Origin: Actinomortierella ambigua
Lineage: Eukaryota > Mortierellomycota > Mortierellomycetes > Mortierellales > Mortierellaceae
Assembly (NCBI GenBank): GCA_016098155.1
Contig: JAAAJB010000163.1
Span: forward strand, 1 to 58,849
Length of the DNA: 58,849 bases
Direction: 5' to 3'
Shown here: in pieces, positions 35,879-50,102 of the stretch
Layout of the letters: every line of letters begins with the position of its first letter
Position numbering within the stretch: position 1 is the stretch's first letter
Made by a program: the position numbers and the translations under genes
Notes under the pieces: generated by a model
The model's database searches: none
Seen by the model: the letters and a program-made list of their open reading frames with translations, nothing else
Told to the model about the DNA's origin: nothing

Positions 35879-36043
35879 GGCGAGGTAGGGAGAATGAAGA
35901 GAGTTGGAGTGCGGTCGCAACCGCCCCCTGTAACACCAGTGGTGCATTGACGCCACCACCCTCCGCATCGTGACTGTTACGGCCGTTGGCTCTGAAAACG
36001 TGTATATTTTGTATGGGTGAAATGTGTAAGCTACTTGTCGTTC

Positions 36044-37350
<1,307 letters not shown>

Positions 37351-37864
37351 TCTGTTGGTATTATGAGGTACTGTGTGTGGAGCGAGAGAAAATGGGTTGA
37401 GGTTTGCACATGCATTCACTTACCCTCTTTACACTTGGAAGACGCGCGGCACGACTCGAGTCTCTCTATATCACGTGATGAAACCTGGGTGACGTAGGGA
37501 CGCCACCAATTGTGGTGGCTGGTTTTTTCAGCTCGTCCACCTTATAATTCACACTCAGAAAAAAAATCTCGTCAAAAGATTCATTTCAATCAACTTCTCG
37601 CATCTTCACACCAACTTCCCTGCAAGCACCTCTACAGTCGCACGCATTCTCATTCTTTCCATCTTATCTTCTTCTCTCTCTCTCACTCTTCCTGCTCCCA
37701 GCTGTTGCCGTTTGAGCACTCCTTCTCTTCGTCTCCCCCCAACACTTGACGTTTATGTCTTTTGACAGATTCCAGCATTTGAATAGTATAGCTACCTTAT
37801 CCCCTTTTCCGTCCTCTTGAATTACCCTCACCCCAACTTTTACCCCCACTAATCACCTTCCATC
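37351..37864. promoter_or_regulatory. Shared RPN11/eIF5 promoter with E-box and GGTGGC inverted repeat
   Basis: This 514-bp divergent spacer contains TCACGTGA (37471-37478), the palindromic E-box bound by fungal bHLH factors, and TGACGTA (37490-37496), a CRE-like half site. An inverted pair GCCACCA/TGGTGGC lies at 37502-37519. GGTGGC is the core of the proteasome-associated control element used for proteasome genes in yeast, but the flanking AAA is not conserved here. A CT-rich leader precedes the eIF5 ATG. Confidence 0.45.
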
Positions 37865-38469
37865 ATGGCAAACCTGAACATTGGCGGTCAGAGCGACGAT
37901 GCCTTCTATCGTTACAAGATGCCCAAGCTCATTCACAAGGTATACCCACGCTCGCTGTCCATGTTCCTGTCCCTGTCGCCTTTGTTATATTTTGCATTGA
38001 ATTTTCATGTTTGCCGTCATTGTTTACGCTAAAATCATTGCTGCGCCAGACAAACTAAATAATATTCATTATTTCCTATTGTTAGGTTGAGGGCAAGGGC
38101 AATGGTATCAAGACTGTCATCCCTAACATGTCCGACATTGCTCGTTCGTTGAACCGTCCTCCTACTTGTAAGAATCGTTATATTTTTATGGTTAGGGTTT
38201 CTTCTTGTTTTGGTCCTTCCCCCGTTTGCGGGAGTGCGAAAGTGCATAAGCATGTCTTGCGGGGTAGAGGCGCACTCAACTCTCAACTCCCAACGCTATG
38301 GAGGTCGCTCTTTTTTTTTTTTTTCTTACTCGGTGCACCAATCAATGCGGACTATCTGTATGCAGGAGGATTCGTTTCTTTCCATTGAGTGCCACAGCAG
38401 TGAGAGAGAGGGAAAAAAAGAAGGGACTAGGAAACAGCACATGCAGCCGATCTCTCCCTTTCCTCCTAC

Positions 38470-38506
<37 letters not shown>

Positions 38507-39661
38507 ACTTGCTTAACTAACATTCAAAAAACCACACACTCTCCTCTCTCCTCTCCTCCCACACACATACAAACAACAGACCCCACAAAGTTTTTTGGAT
38601 GCGAATTGGGCGCTCAAGTCAAGTGCGACGAGAAGACGGACCGCTACATTGTCAACGGCCAGCACGATGCCGACAAGCTGCAGCAGTTGCTGAACGGCTT
38701 CATCCAGCGTTTTGTGCTCTGCCCTGCCTGTGGCAACCCCGAGACGGACATCCTTGTCGACAAGTCGAGCACCATCTTCATGTACTGCAACGCCTGCGGT
38801 GTCCGCAGCAAGGGTGACAACATCCACAAACTGGCCACCTACATCGTCAAGAACCCACCCGTCAACGCTGCCTACGGCAAAAAGTCCAAGGGCGACAAGG
38901 GAGACAAGAAGTCTTCCAAGAACAAGAACGGCACCTCGACCCCACCCGAGGAGGACGAGGACAGCAACAATGGCAAGAAGATCAAGGATGACCCCTTGAC
39001 CCGCAAGATCAAGCAGGAGGCTGCCGCCTTGGGTGATGCTGACAGCTACAAGTCGCAGCTGGACGACTGGTCCGTCGACACGTCGAGCGAGGCTGTTGCA
39101 GCGCGTCAGAAGGATCTCGAGGGCAACATGAAGGGTCTGAGCCTGGATGACGATGATGAGGATGGCGAGGGCAACGGCGAGAACCCCTATGAGCTCTTTG
39201 GCGAGTTCTTGGAGGAGGCGATCGAGACGCACGGCAAGGCACCCTCGGACCGCGATATCTTGGAGAAGGCCGAGGAGCTCGGCATCCTGGGCAAGTCGCG
39301 CGCGATCACGGTCCTGGTGCAGTGCATCTTCACCGACGAGATGGCCCGCGAGATCAAGACCCGTATCAACATGCTCCGCAAGTTTGTCGTCAGCGAGAAG
39401 GCTCAGAAGGCTTGCTTGGGCGGCATGGAGCGTCACCTGATCACCTCCAAGACCCTGATGATGAAGGCGCCTTTGGTCCTCCAGGCCTTTTACGACACGG
39501 AGCTGATCGAGGAGGAGATCATCCTGCGCTGGGCCGAAAAGCCCTCCAAGCGCTTTGTCACCCGTGATGAGGCCAAGCTGATCCGTGAGCGTTGCGCTCC
39601 CTTCATCAAGTGGCTCGAGGAGGCTGAGGAGGAGGATTCCGAGGAGGAAGACTCTGAGTAA
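37865..39661 (+). CDS. tif5: Translation initiation factor eIF5
   Basis: Exons 37865-37939, 38086-38167 and 38580-39661 give 412 aa. eIF5 is the GTPase-activating protein for eIF2 in the 43S preinitiation complex and helps start-codon selection. The N-terminal domain starts MANLNIGG and has FYRYKMPK with Arg16 at the arginine-finger position. The zinc ribbon has Cys100, Cys103, Cys122 and Cys125. A charged Lys/Asp/Glu linker leads to the C-terminal W2 (MIF4G-like) domain, about residues 255-400, which ends in an acidic tail ([15 protein letters not shown]) typical for binding eIF2-beta and eIF3. Intron 2 contains a (CT)n run. All features are standard. Confidence 0.97.
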
Positions 39662-40030
39662 ATAATCACGCGCCGCTACTCTCGCTCGCGCCCTTTCTTT
39701 TTTTTTCTCTTTCTCTCTCTCTCTCCTTCCCAGCCATGTCAGGAGTATCTCTCCGACAGGAAAGCAGTACAGGAGGCTAGTGCTCCACCTTCGCATGCTT
39801 CTTCTGCCTCTCCCTTTTTTTTTTTTTAGCCCTTCCATTTTTTCCCAAGGCATGCTTGCCTCAACTCTTTAGTTTGAATACTCTACAGTCAGTACTATAG
39901 CATCAGTACCCACTTATTGAAAATATCATTTTCAACCGATATCACGGATTTATATTCTGTTTTGGACGATAAAGGAAACGGAGGGAGCGACAATTTTGTC
40001 ACCTTTTTTTTATTATTATTACCAAAATGT
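39662..40030. other. Convergent 3' spacer of eIF5 and the F-box gene
   Basis: Pyrimidine-rich sequence followed by A/T-rich sequence; nothing else is seen. Confidence 0.5.
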
Positions 40031-42773
40031 CTATTGAAGCATATTCAGCACGACAATCTCGCCCTTGTCCGTTCCCACAACGACAATATCCTCATCGACA
40101 TCCATAAATGAAGGCTTGAGCCCACATTCACGTAGAAATTTCGACACCTCGGGCACAAGGCTATGAAGCAGCACAACACCCGTCTCTTGTTCTTGCTCTT
40201 GATCTTGCCCCTGTTCTTCCGATGATGATGAAGATGATGACGCTGCTGGCAAGGAAGCAGAGCAAGTCTCGGTGACCAACTGACCCAATCGGTCTTTTGC
40301 GCTCGGGCCCTCATCATCGATCGACGGACTTGTCGACGGTGATGTTGAACAAGAAGAGGAGGAGGAGGAGGAAGAGGAGGAAGATGACACGGAGGAAGAC
40401 GATGAATCTTCAGAAGAAGCGGAAACGCAAGACGTCGATCGCCGTAATACAGGTGACCGTGGTACTGGTGATCGCGGTCGACGCGGCGCCGGCTTGCCAC
40501 ATATCCGGATCGTGTTCTCCAGCGACGGGTAGTCGGCGTTGGTGGTCAGCACGTGTGGGTGTTTGCCACCGATTGCAATTGACGTGATCGTCGCAATTGG
40601 CGGGACACTCGTCCGATACATCCTCGGCGGTCGCGACAGGTCTGGTGGTAGTTCGTAGTCCAGTGGTATCTTCCCTGTTGTTGTTGTTGTTGTTGTTGTT
40701 GGCGCTTGAGAGTTACTGTCGTCACTCTCGTCCATCGCACTTGTCGTCGTCGATGCACCCTCCAATGGCTTGAAGAGTGGTTCCCATTCGGTGTGGATGA
40801 GTTGGTTCTCAATCAGGAGAATCAATGACCGGATGTGGAACACGCTGCAGTAGGCAAAGATCAGATTCGATGTCGGCAGCTTTGCATGGGACAACATCTT
40901 GAGTGTCTCCAGACAGATAATTCGGATGTCGTTGAACGTTACCACAATCATGGTGTTATTTTGGATGTAGATATCTTGTAGCTTAAAAAAAGGCGAGGAG
41001 GAAGGCGCGTAAAATTGTTGTACAGGTTAGCATTCTAGCTTTTGTTGTTATTGAGTTGGGGGGGGGGGGGAGGCGTTTTATGGGGTAACACAGCATTGTA
41101 GGAGTAGCAGAAGGAGAAGAAAAACACAAAGAGAAGGAAAAGCGCAGAACAACAAGAAGGACATTGGGGTGTGCGTGAAGGTGGTGCTTTGTGTTCACTG
41201 TGAGCACAACACACACCCCTCATTCTCATCGATTTTTTTTTGCTGCGACTGAAACAACAACAACAAAAGGCCCATGCCCAATGCAGGACCGGCCATTAAT
41301 CGAGTAGCTCTCAACCACAAAAAAAAATACTCTTGAGCATGGAGAGCGGCTGGGTAGGCAGGATACTTGGGACCATGTTGGACCCGTAACAATTTAACCG
41401 ATATCTTTCCCCTTCTCCCTTCTCCCTTCCCTTCCTTATAGATCCCTCCATTCCCTCCAAAGTAGAAGAAAGCATGATGTCGTCGGCGCCCTTTTTTTCT
41501 CTTATCCCTTACCACTTGGCCTGGGATGGAAGTCGACCGTAGCGTACTGCCGGTAGCAAAGTCAATCAAGCGAATAGTTCCTGATTCGTTGCCTAGAATA
41601 AGATATCGGTCGTCCATGGTCATACAGGCGATATCTGCCGAGATTTCGCTGTGAATCAGCTCCTTTGTCCAGAGGTTCCAGATCCGGCATACTCTGTTGG
41701 ATGGTCTAGTCCGCGTTTTTGTATTTTTTTATGGGAGGAAGACAGAAAGAAGAGGTGCAGAAAAAAAAAAGAGAACGAAGAGAAGGAGAGAAACTAGCGT
41801 TAGCTTTGTAGAATGTGAGCAAAGTACCTCTTAAACTCTAATACCTCTCCCTCGTGGCAAAAAAAAAAAAAAAGAACGACGACAAGATGGGGGATGGGGA
41901 AACGAGACTTGCCCTGAGCTTGATACGATGGTCATGATCCCCCGCTTGGCCGAAAAGTCCATCAGCTGGATTGGGCCGACGGCGGCCTCGAAACACGTCT
42001 CACACTGCAGCGTCTGCAAATCCCACAGCGCCACCTGGCCAAACATGTCTGCGCTCAACAGCTTTTGGTGGTCCTTGATCCGCAATCGCACAATCCCACC
42101 ATGGTGTGCACTCAACAGACACGCCGATTGAATATTTCCTTGTGCCCAATTCCGCTCCGATCGTGTGCGCTCCTGGCATTTTGCACGCCAGTCGACAAAG
42201 GGCCTTGTAGAGTCGTGCTGGTACTGTTGCTGCTGCTGCTGCTGCTGCTGATATGCTTGTGTGGGAAAGATGTCCACCTCTTCTTCGTCCACGTCCATCT
42301 CCAGCGCATAGTCCAGCGTCAGAGCCGAAGACTCAACGGGCATGGAAGAAGAAGATGATGATGACGACGACGACGACGACGATGAACGACCCAAAAGTAG
42401 CGACTGTGGTTCTATCAAGTCCTTGAGTGGGAGGGCATAAGGTCGCTCCTGCCGCCAAAAGATGTGCTTCCAAACTGTTTGATCCTGCGCAAGCCAGTAC
42501 CATCGCCGGCACACCTAGGAGTGCGGAGTAAAGAAAAAAAAATAGAGTAGTGTTAGGTGTGAGACTGTGAAGCTTGTAGAAAGAGAGTCGGGGTCGCGTT
42601 CGCTCTATGCTCAGAGGTAAAACAGTGAGAGGAATGCAGCATTGCATTGCACCATGAAAAAACAAAGAGGAACGAGTCATTGTTACCAGCTGGCATGTCA
42701 CCATTTCGACAAGGTCGAGGTGCCTGAAAATTTGAAGTTCGACCTCAGGAGGTAACCGGGATACAATATCCAT
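40031..42773 (-). CDS. F-box/WD40-repeat protein
   Basis: Minus-strand exons are 42773-42687, 42514-41913, 41705-41513 and 40981-40031, giving 610 aa. The F-box covers residues 2-45 (LPPEVELQIFRHLDLVEMV, then CRRWYWLAQDQTVWKHIF) and would bind Skp1 in an SCF ubiquitin ligase. WD-type repeats follow, with HHGGIVRLRI, ADMFGQVALWDL, RVCRIWNLWTKEL, LGNESGTIRLID and a final VVVGTDKGEIVVLNM. They are interrupted by Ser, Gln, Asp/Glu and Thr runs. The second intron uses a GC donor; only that junction gives the RVCRIWNLW blade in frame. It is probably a substrate receptor; the target is unknown. Confidence 0.85.
41706..41912 (-). other. GC-AG intron in the F-box/WD40 gene
   Basis: The donor is TCAGG|GCAAGT and the acceptor GACTAG. 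This joins VSSSG to PSNRVCRIWNLW in frame. The following GT (GTCTCG) would leave the downstream WD repeat out of frame. Confidence 0.75.
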
Positions 42774-42972
42774 AGTGAAGAAAGGAAGGTGGAGAGCGAC
42801 AGATAGAACAAGCTGTACGTACAGTCAAGTGAGGATGAGTGGGGAGGAGGTACGAAGTGTGGGTGCAGAGAGAGAGTGAGAGGGAGAGAAAGAAAGAGGA
42901 GAGAGAGAGAAGAGGAAGGCAAAAAAAAAAAAAAAAGGGGGGGGGAGGAGAGATTTTTCGTTTCGCTTTGTA

Positions 42973-44114
42973 TCAACATGAGAAAATCTTTTTTTTTTCT
43001 TTCAACAAGAAAGACAACTTACGGTTTTCGTTCGAGATGGCAATCTCCGTGACATGGTCAAACTTTTCATACTCTATATTTTTCAGGACCTCCCACAGGA
43101 ACAAGTCCAGACCATACCTGGCCTGCTTCGCCTCCTGGCACAGTGCCCGCTCTCGCTGCTGCCACATCATCTCCTCCGCCATCCGCTGCTGCCGCATCAT
43201 CCGTCGCCGGTGCTCTGCCTGCTCTTGCCTCTGCCGATCCCTCAAGTTGGACCACGATCGCTTCCGGTGGCGCATTGTCGATGACGAAGGCGAGAAGGGC
43301 GAGGTAGGCGAGGTAGGCGACTGCTGCAAAGGTGATGGCTGTCCTGGGACTTGCAGCGTGTTGTTGCTGGTCGTGGCAGTAGTAGTAGTGATGTGGATCG
43401 AGGGTGGCGGGCTGGAGGTCAGAGTCGATGCTGCTACTGCGACTGCCTCATTTTCCTTGGGCTGTGACCTACTGTCGGTATCATCATTAGGTGGCGTCAT
43501 CACCACGGGTATATTCAAATGGACGGTTGGTCCTGCGGTAGCTCGTCGAATCTCTCGGCGGCGATTGTCTCTTCCGCGAGTTGCGTCCTCCTTATCATTA
43601 GAGTCATTATCATTATCCACGCCGTTGATGTTGCTATTGCTGCTGCTATTGCTGCTGTTGTTGTTGCTGTTGCTGCTGTTGCTGCTGTTGTTGTTGTTGT
43701 TGTTGTTGCCGGTAAGATTATCAGAAGGCGTCATCACTAGCGTGCGATGAGCAATGAGCTCGTCGTCCATCGATGCCCGTCGAGACCGTGGTGCCGCAGG
43801 GTCCTCACCGCTATCATCGAGTCGGAACTCTTGGTACCGCTGCACCACCTTCTGCAGCCCCTCCACCTCGGACACTGTCGCTGCTGACGAGATTGGGCTG
43901 ATAGAACGGCTAGCCTCACTGCTGCCAAAGCTGCTGAGGCTGCCAGTGCTGGGGCTGCCAGTGCTGGGGCTCTTGACTCCATCGTCGTTCTGTTCGTCCT
44001 CTGCCGATACCACCACGGTGTCTTGGGCGGATGGAATTAAAAGCGCCGCCTCTGTGATGCCGTCATGCGCACCACCTTCATTAGAAATCACTTCCACTGC
44101 TAGAGGGTCGCGAC

Positions 44115-44145
<31 letters not shown>

Positions 44146-45098
44146 AGGTTGGTTTAGTTGGCGTTGCTGCTGCTGTTGCTGTTGCTGGATATAAACACTG
44201 CCTCCTCGACTGGCACTACCCGACGACCGTAGCACCGCCCGCTCGTGCTGCAGTTGGGCCTCTTTGTCGATCCGGAGCCAATGCTCGACCGCCTGCTTCT
44301 TCTTCTCGCGAAACTCCTTGGAACTCTGCTCGATCCGACGATAGGTGATCGACGCCTCACGGAAATAGTGCAGACACCCTTGCTCTAGCGACACCGGCAA
44401 CTTTGCGTACTGGATAGTGTCTCCCTGAACACGGAAGGTGTAAAACCGATGGAACTTTGAGTTTTGATAGGCCATGAACAAGAAACTCTTGCCAGCCAAT
44501 GGGCACTTCTTGTCTCCGGAATAGTGGTACTGAGCTGTCATCCCGGCATCGACCTCGGCCGACGAAAGCCCGACACCAGCACTTAGCCCTCCACCAGTAC
44601 CGCTTCCACTTCCGCTAAAGGTTCCAAGGCCGATGGTGCTGCTGCTCCCAAGATCTCCTCCTCCAGCTCCACTTCCTCCTAACCCTAACCCTCCTACAGG
44701 CTCGTCCATGCCCGTGCTGACGGCCGTCGAGGCAGTCGGGGAAATCCTTTGCTGCCAAAGGATCGACGGCGTCAGAGGGATCTTGCCATGAAGCGCGTAT
44801 TTTAGTGCAATAGGGATAGGTTCCAGCTCGGCGACAAACACATTTGGGTCGGTGGTGGCCTCGCGAGCCGTTTGAAGACGGTTCGAGATGATCGGCGGTT
44901 CCAGTCGCGCCGACAGAGGCCCGACTCCTTCGTCCCCAGCCCTTAGCAGAAACGGACCTGCCACGGACGCGGTCGCCAACGCTAGCCGCGCCGCACGTGC
45001 CTCCGTGTCGGCCGACCGGCTACGATGGCGATGTAGGTGTTGGAACCATTGCTGATAATGGTGAGGGCGTCGACGCCCTGTCCGGCCACCTGCGGCAA

Positions 45099-45129
<31 letters not shown>

Positions 45130-47092
45130 CGTCGCCGCTTGGAGGTCATCATCGTCCGTATGCGGGGATGTGGACAGCATCATAGCGGCCTCCTCGGCCT
45201 GCAACTGCTTCTTGGTCAACCGCCGCTTACGCCGACCAGATGCCGACAGGCGCGAGACGCTGAATCGGGGCGTCGATGAGCGAGACCGCTCTTGGGCAAA
45301 GGTCGAGCCTCCAGGAGTATCATCATCTCCGGACAGGAAATCGCTCAAAAAGGCCGCACCACGAGAAAGTCCACCTCGTTTGTTGGATACACTGGGTGAA
45401 GGTGCAGAGGAGGTAGAGCGAGGGCTCCCGATCGATGATGGTGGATGGTGAAAGGCGCTGCTGCTGCTGCTGACGTTGCGCTTCAGGAGGTCCTTGAACC
45501 GCACAGACGATGACTCGCGCTCTGTCGCCGAGGGTTGACTGAGCTCCCCTGCAGCAGGTGTTCGTGTGACGATCGAAAACGGAGTGATGCCCATATTGGA
45601 GTGCGGGCTTGCGTAGGTGGAGGACATTGGGTCTAGCGAGCCGCCTGCTGAAAAGAGTCTTCCACTTGCCGACTCTGTTCTTATTGGTGGAGGTGGAGGT
45701 AATTCCGCATCGCCCACTGCCCGCAGTGTCCGTGTACGTTGTGGTCGGAACGGGACCATGTAGTTGGCATACGATTGATATCCGCCGTATCCACCACTGT
45801 TATAGAACCGCTCTAGAAATAATATTGATAGTAAAAATACTCGGAAACATTAGCTCTTTCCTGAGCAACATAGATTGCTCCCCTCTGCATAGGTGCCCCT
45901 CCCTCCTGCTCCTATCCATCGTTTGAGGAAAAAAAATACCTGGTGTTGGCTCCGAGTCACTCTCTCCGCTGGTGACTATTGCATGTATACTGCTATCGCG
46001 ATTGAGGGATCCCTGCCGTTTACGGAGCTTCCGGAATCGAGTGGTAAAGCCCTTCTTGGCTGCCGCCTTCCCTAGACTTTGAGACTTTCGAATCGAAGAC
46101 GAGGAGGAAGCGGCAGCATGGGGTAAGAGGCTGCTTGGACCAATGGTGGAATTCTTCCGCAATAGAGGTGTGGGACTCGCCATGATCGGTAAGACCAGGT
46201 GATCGCTCGTGTTGGGGCCGGTGTACGAAAACGAGCGGATCGGCGCGCTAAATCCCATGGACCCCAAGCTGTAGATGGGGCGAGCGGCGGCTGCATCAGT
46301 CTTTTTCTTCTCCTTGGTCCCCTTGTCTTTCTCCCTGTCTTTGCCCTTGTCTTTGTCCTTGTCTTTGTCTTTGTCTTTGTCTTTGTCACTCTCCTTCTCT
46401 TTGGGCTTGTCTTTGTCTTTCTTGTCCTTGCCTTTACTCTTGGCACCTGTGACAGGCAGGGATGGTAGTGCTTCAGTGACAGCTGAAAGTTTACTGTCAA
46501 AGGAGCGGCTAGTGATACTGCGTGATACCGTTGGATGGGAAGGCCCTGTCATGAAGCCAGTGATGAATGCACCCGGTGGAATGGCCGTTGGCGAAGCGAG
46601 CATACCAGTGGCGATGTTGTTGCGCAACGCCGCCGTGCTCGATGAGCGAGTCAGTGGAGCTGGCCTGCCAGGCGATGTTGGACTCGCTGGGGACCGTTGT
46701 ACGGCTGGGCTGGGCTTTGGTTCTGGCAGATCAGTATTGATGGAAGTGTCGGATGGTTTAGCAGACAGTGTTGTGGGCGGCTTGGAAGAGAAGGAAGGAA
46801 CGGTGTCGAGAGGCTGTATCCGCTTGGGCTCCACACTGGGAGAAGTATCCAAACTAGTGGTGGTGGCGGTAGTGGTGGCAGTACTGGAGATGCTGGCCTC
46901 CTTTTCTGCAGCCGACCTTGTTGTTGCTGGCGCGTGGGTGTGAATACCGACGGCTTCCTGCACGGGAAGAGGTTGTGCAACAGCAGAGGAAGCATCTGAC
47001 AGAGAACCCATGCCAGGCGAATGTGTTTGCGAATGGCCTTGAGGGTTGCTTTCACCTTGCGGAAGCAAGCCCTGTGCCTTGAGCTCGTTCAT
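42973..47092 (-). CDS. Large low-complexity protein of unknown function
   Basis: Exons 47092-45940 and 45812-42973 give 1330 aa. Most of the protein looks disordered, with Ser/Pro/Thr-rich stretches, a Lys-Asp repeat of about 40 residues in exon 1 (46,330-46,440), and poly-Ala, Gly/Ser, poly-Gln and Asn/Ser runs. Two blocks look structured and conserved: VFVAELEPIPIALKYALHG with FLFMAYQNSKFHRFYTF and SITYRRIEQSSKEFREKKK in the middle, and LFLWEVLKNIEYEKFDHV near the end. No family is recognised. The last 15 codons run into Lys-rich sequence past a GTAAGT, so the true C-terminus may be in another exon; the listed stop is the simplest reading. Its end is only 199 bp from the F-box start. The start is divergent from the ENPP gene. 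Confidence 0.7.
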
Positions 47093-47514
47093 TTGGTGGT
47101 GTGAATATGTGATGAATGCAATTGGGAACAAAGAGAAATGATGCGCCCAGCTGACAACAATGCATTCCCCCCTCCTCTTGCCTTTTTGGGGGGGACTCTC
47201 CACGACCGGTGTTTGAAACAGCCATAATCAATCAGTATCGCTGTTTCTCAGGCACAGACATCCTCTTCTCTTCTTCTCTTCTTCTTCTCTCTCTCATTGG
47301 CATTCCATTCTTTCTCTCCTTCCCTTTGTCCCCTCCCCTTCTCTTTCCTGCTCCTTTTCCCCTCTCTTCTCCCTTTCCTTCTTCTCTGCACTCAACCTGC
47401 ACGCGGCTGCACGTCCATTCTCGTGCCTGACCCGACTGTCGGCCTCTGATCCGCGCCACTGCACACCATAGCACCCGCCATTCATCTCATCCACACCAGT
47501 TGCCATTGCTCACC
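47093..47514. promoter_or_regulatory. Shared promoter of the disordered protein and ENPP genes
   Basis: A 422-bp divergent spacer, strongly CT-rich on the plus strand from 47265 to 47400. No specific site is recognised. Confidence 0.45.
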
Positions 47515-50068
47515 ATGTTCGCCCAGGGACGAGGCCCTGCAAGCCAAGCACTGCTGAACAACAATACCAGCACAGCAAACAGCACTAGCAACAAAAAGTC
47601 AAAGCGTCTATCGATCAGAACCCCTTCAGAAACTGGTCGCTTGCGAACAGGTCTCATCCACAAACGACGCTCGCTGCTCGACAGCTTGGGTTTCCCCAAA
47701 CAGCCCGAAGACGACCTTGGTGTCTTTAACACTCGACGGAAGCAGGTAATGCCAGAGTCTTGCTCCCCCTCCTCTCCACGGCCACAAATGAGGTCCAAAA
47801 CACACACACACACACACACCCTCATGTACCAGTTTGCTGCATGTCTCTCCTCTCTCTCTCTTTCTCTTTCTCTTTCTTTCTTTCCTGCTTTGTTTTCCAT
47901 CTCTCACCCCGTCGCTCTCACTCTCCAGCTCACCATACGCAGTTGGAGGTACTGTGGGTGCACGAGGGAGAAACACTTCGGGTGTTGCCTTTTTGTCCAT
48001 ATCATTCCTCCCAGCAATGTCTACTCCCTTCCTTCCTTCCTCCCCGCATATTTTGGAGTTCAGTAGCGCACGGATCAAGACACCACCCGTCTCTAACTCG
48101 TTCAATGTTACCCCTCTGTTGATTTTTTTTCTTTGTTGATATCAGCCTTGGTGGCCAAGGGCGCTCACCCCACGCCGGATAACCCTTGGTATCTTGGGCT
48201 TCTTATTCTACTATTTTCTTTTGAGAGGAAACTCCAACCAACGCCTTGACCATCGACGGGACACGAGACGGCGAACCAAGGCTGCAGCATGCCAACCCAA
48301 CTTTTCTTCGGCTCTGCCAATTGCCCCACGGATCCGGTCCAACGGCACTCATGATTTTGATCCAACCGTCATTTTACTGTCCTTTGATGGCCTTCGCGCT
48401 GACTATCTCCAGCGTGGTCTAACACCTGAGCTGAACAGCATTGGTAATTGTGATGACAAGACGCTACAACATACGCCTAATTACACGTATTTGTATCTCG
48501 CGTGGTATATTAACAAAAAAGTTTTATTTATTTGTTTGGTTGTTTGCGCAGGCCAACGCGGCGTGAAGGCAGCCTACATGGAACCATCATTTCCGACACT
48601 CACATTCCCCAACCACTGGACACTGGCAACGGGATTATACCCAGATCATCACGGCATTGTCGCCAACATGTTCCACGACCCTGAGCTCAATGCCGACTTT
48701 AATTATCGCATGCCTGGACAAAGCTGGGACGAAAAGTGGTGGAATGGTGAGCCCGTAAGTACCTTAAATTAATCATTTTCGCCATTTTATATTTCTTGCT
48801 CTTCTTGTATGTACCTAACAGCCAGCTCTTTACCTTTTTTTTTTTTTTTACAACATGCGTTGTTTTGGAACAATGGATCAATAGATCTGGGAAACAGCTG
48901 TTCATCACAATCAAAAGTCTGCAGTGATCGCATGGCCAGGCGGTGAAGCACTGCGCAAGACACGACCAACATACCACCTGCGACATCGACGAGAAATGAC
49001 GGTCAGCAACAAACTGAGTGCCGTTCTTGAATGGCTCGATATGCCTCGGGATGAACGGCCGCAAGTGATTGCAGTATACATCTCTGAAGTGGACACTGTG
49101 GGCCACAACCATGGACCAGATGCCAGGCGGGTAGGTGCTTTCTCTTTTTTCTCTCTCTCTCTCTCTTTCTTCTCCTCTCCATTTCTCCTTGCCTCTTTCT
49201 TTCATTCTCTTCTTCTCTCTATATCACACGGCCCTGCCGTGCCACTTATTTAGGTCGGAGAGAGAATAGGGGTACACTAGGGATACCGTTGACGGTGTGC
49301 TCGCATCGCCTTTTTTTCCCATCCACTTCCTTGATGTACATACGGGACTACAAAAAAATCAGTACACCAGAGATCAGCAGTTCCACCTTGGCAGCCAGCA
49401 GTTGGCTGTGCGAGGGTGTCTGCATTTTTAATACCTCATTTGTCGGATGCATTCCATGTACATAGTTATGTGTCATATTCTTACACAGAACTCCCTCTCT
49501 CTCTCCCTCTCTCACACCACCCACTGTTCTCACATATAATTCCCCGACATATCTAGCTTAATCAAGCCCTCCAGGTGGTCGATGCTGCTCTCGGCACATT
49601 CCTCGCAGGCCTACGCGAGCGGAACCTGGAAGACGTTGTGAATGTGATTGCAGTGAGTGACCACGGCATGGCCCATGTGGACCTGAGCAAGGCCATTTTC
49701 TACGACGACTACATTGACCCAGGAGAGCTGATCCATGAAGAGTCGATGCTTCCACATCTGGCGATCCGAACCAAGGATCCCAAGAAGACGAACGAGTACT
49801 ATGAGACGCTCAAGCGGGCGCAGGCGCAACACCACTTGAACTTTAAGGTGTATCGACGCGAGGAGCTGCCAGCCGAGTTCAACTATGGATCGAACAGTCG
49901 GATCGCGCCTGTGGTGGTGGTGGTCGATCCGGGGTATGTCATGACACGGCGAGAGATGGGTGTCCCCGTCATCGGTGTCCATGGCTGGGACAACTCGATG
50001 CCGGAGATGCGAGCCATTTTTTTAGCACAGGGTCCTGGATTTCCAAACGCCACCATCACAACTGATGG

Positions 50069-50102
<34 letters not shown>

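Noticed and set aside
35879..35968. 30-residue N-terminal extension of MLH1
   Set aside because: The extra residues (MRRVVASMHHWCYRG...) are unlike any MLH1 leader; the ATG at 35878 gives the usual short start, though the extension cannot be fully excluded.
38513..39853. 446-codon minus-strand open frame
   Set aside because: It is the antisense of eIF5 exon 3, kept open by codon bias; the plus strand is clearly eIF5.
42839..43750. 303-codon plus-strand open frame with poly-Leu/Val
   Set aside because: It is the complement of the Asn/Ser and Gln runs of the minus-strand gene; the hydrophobic runs are an artefact.
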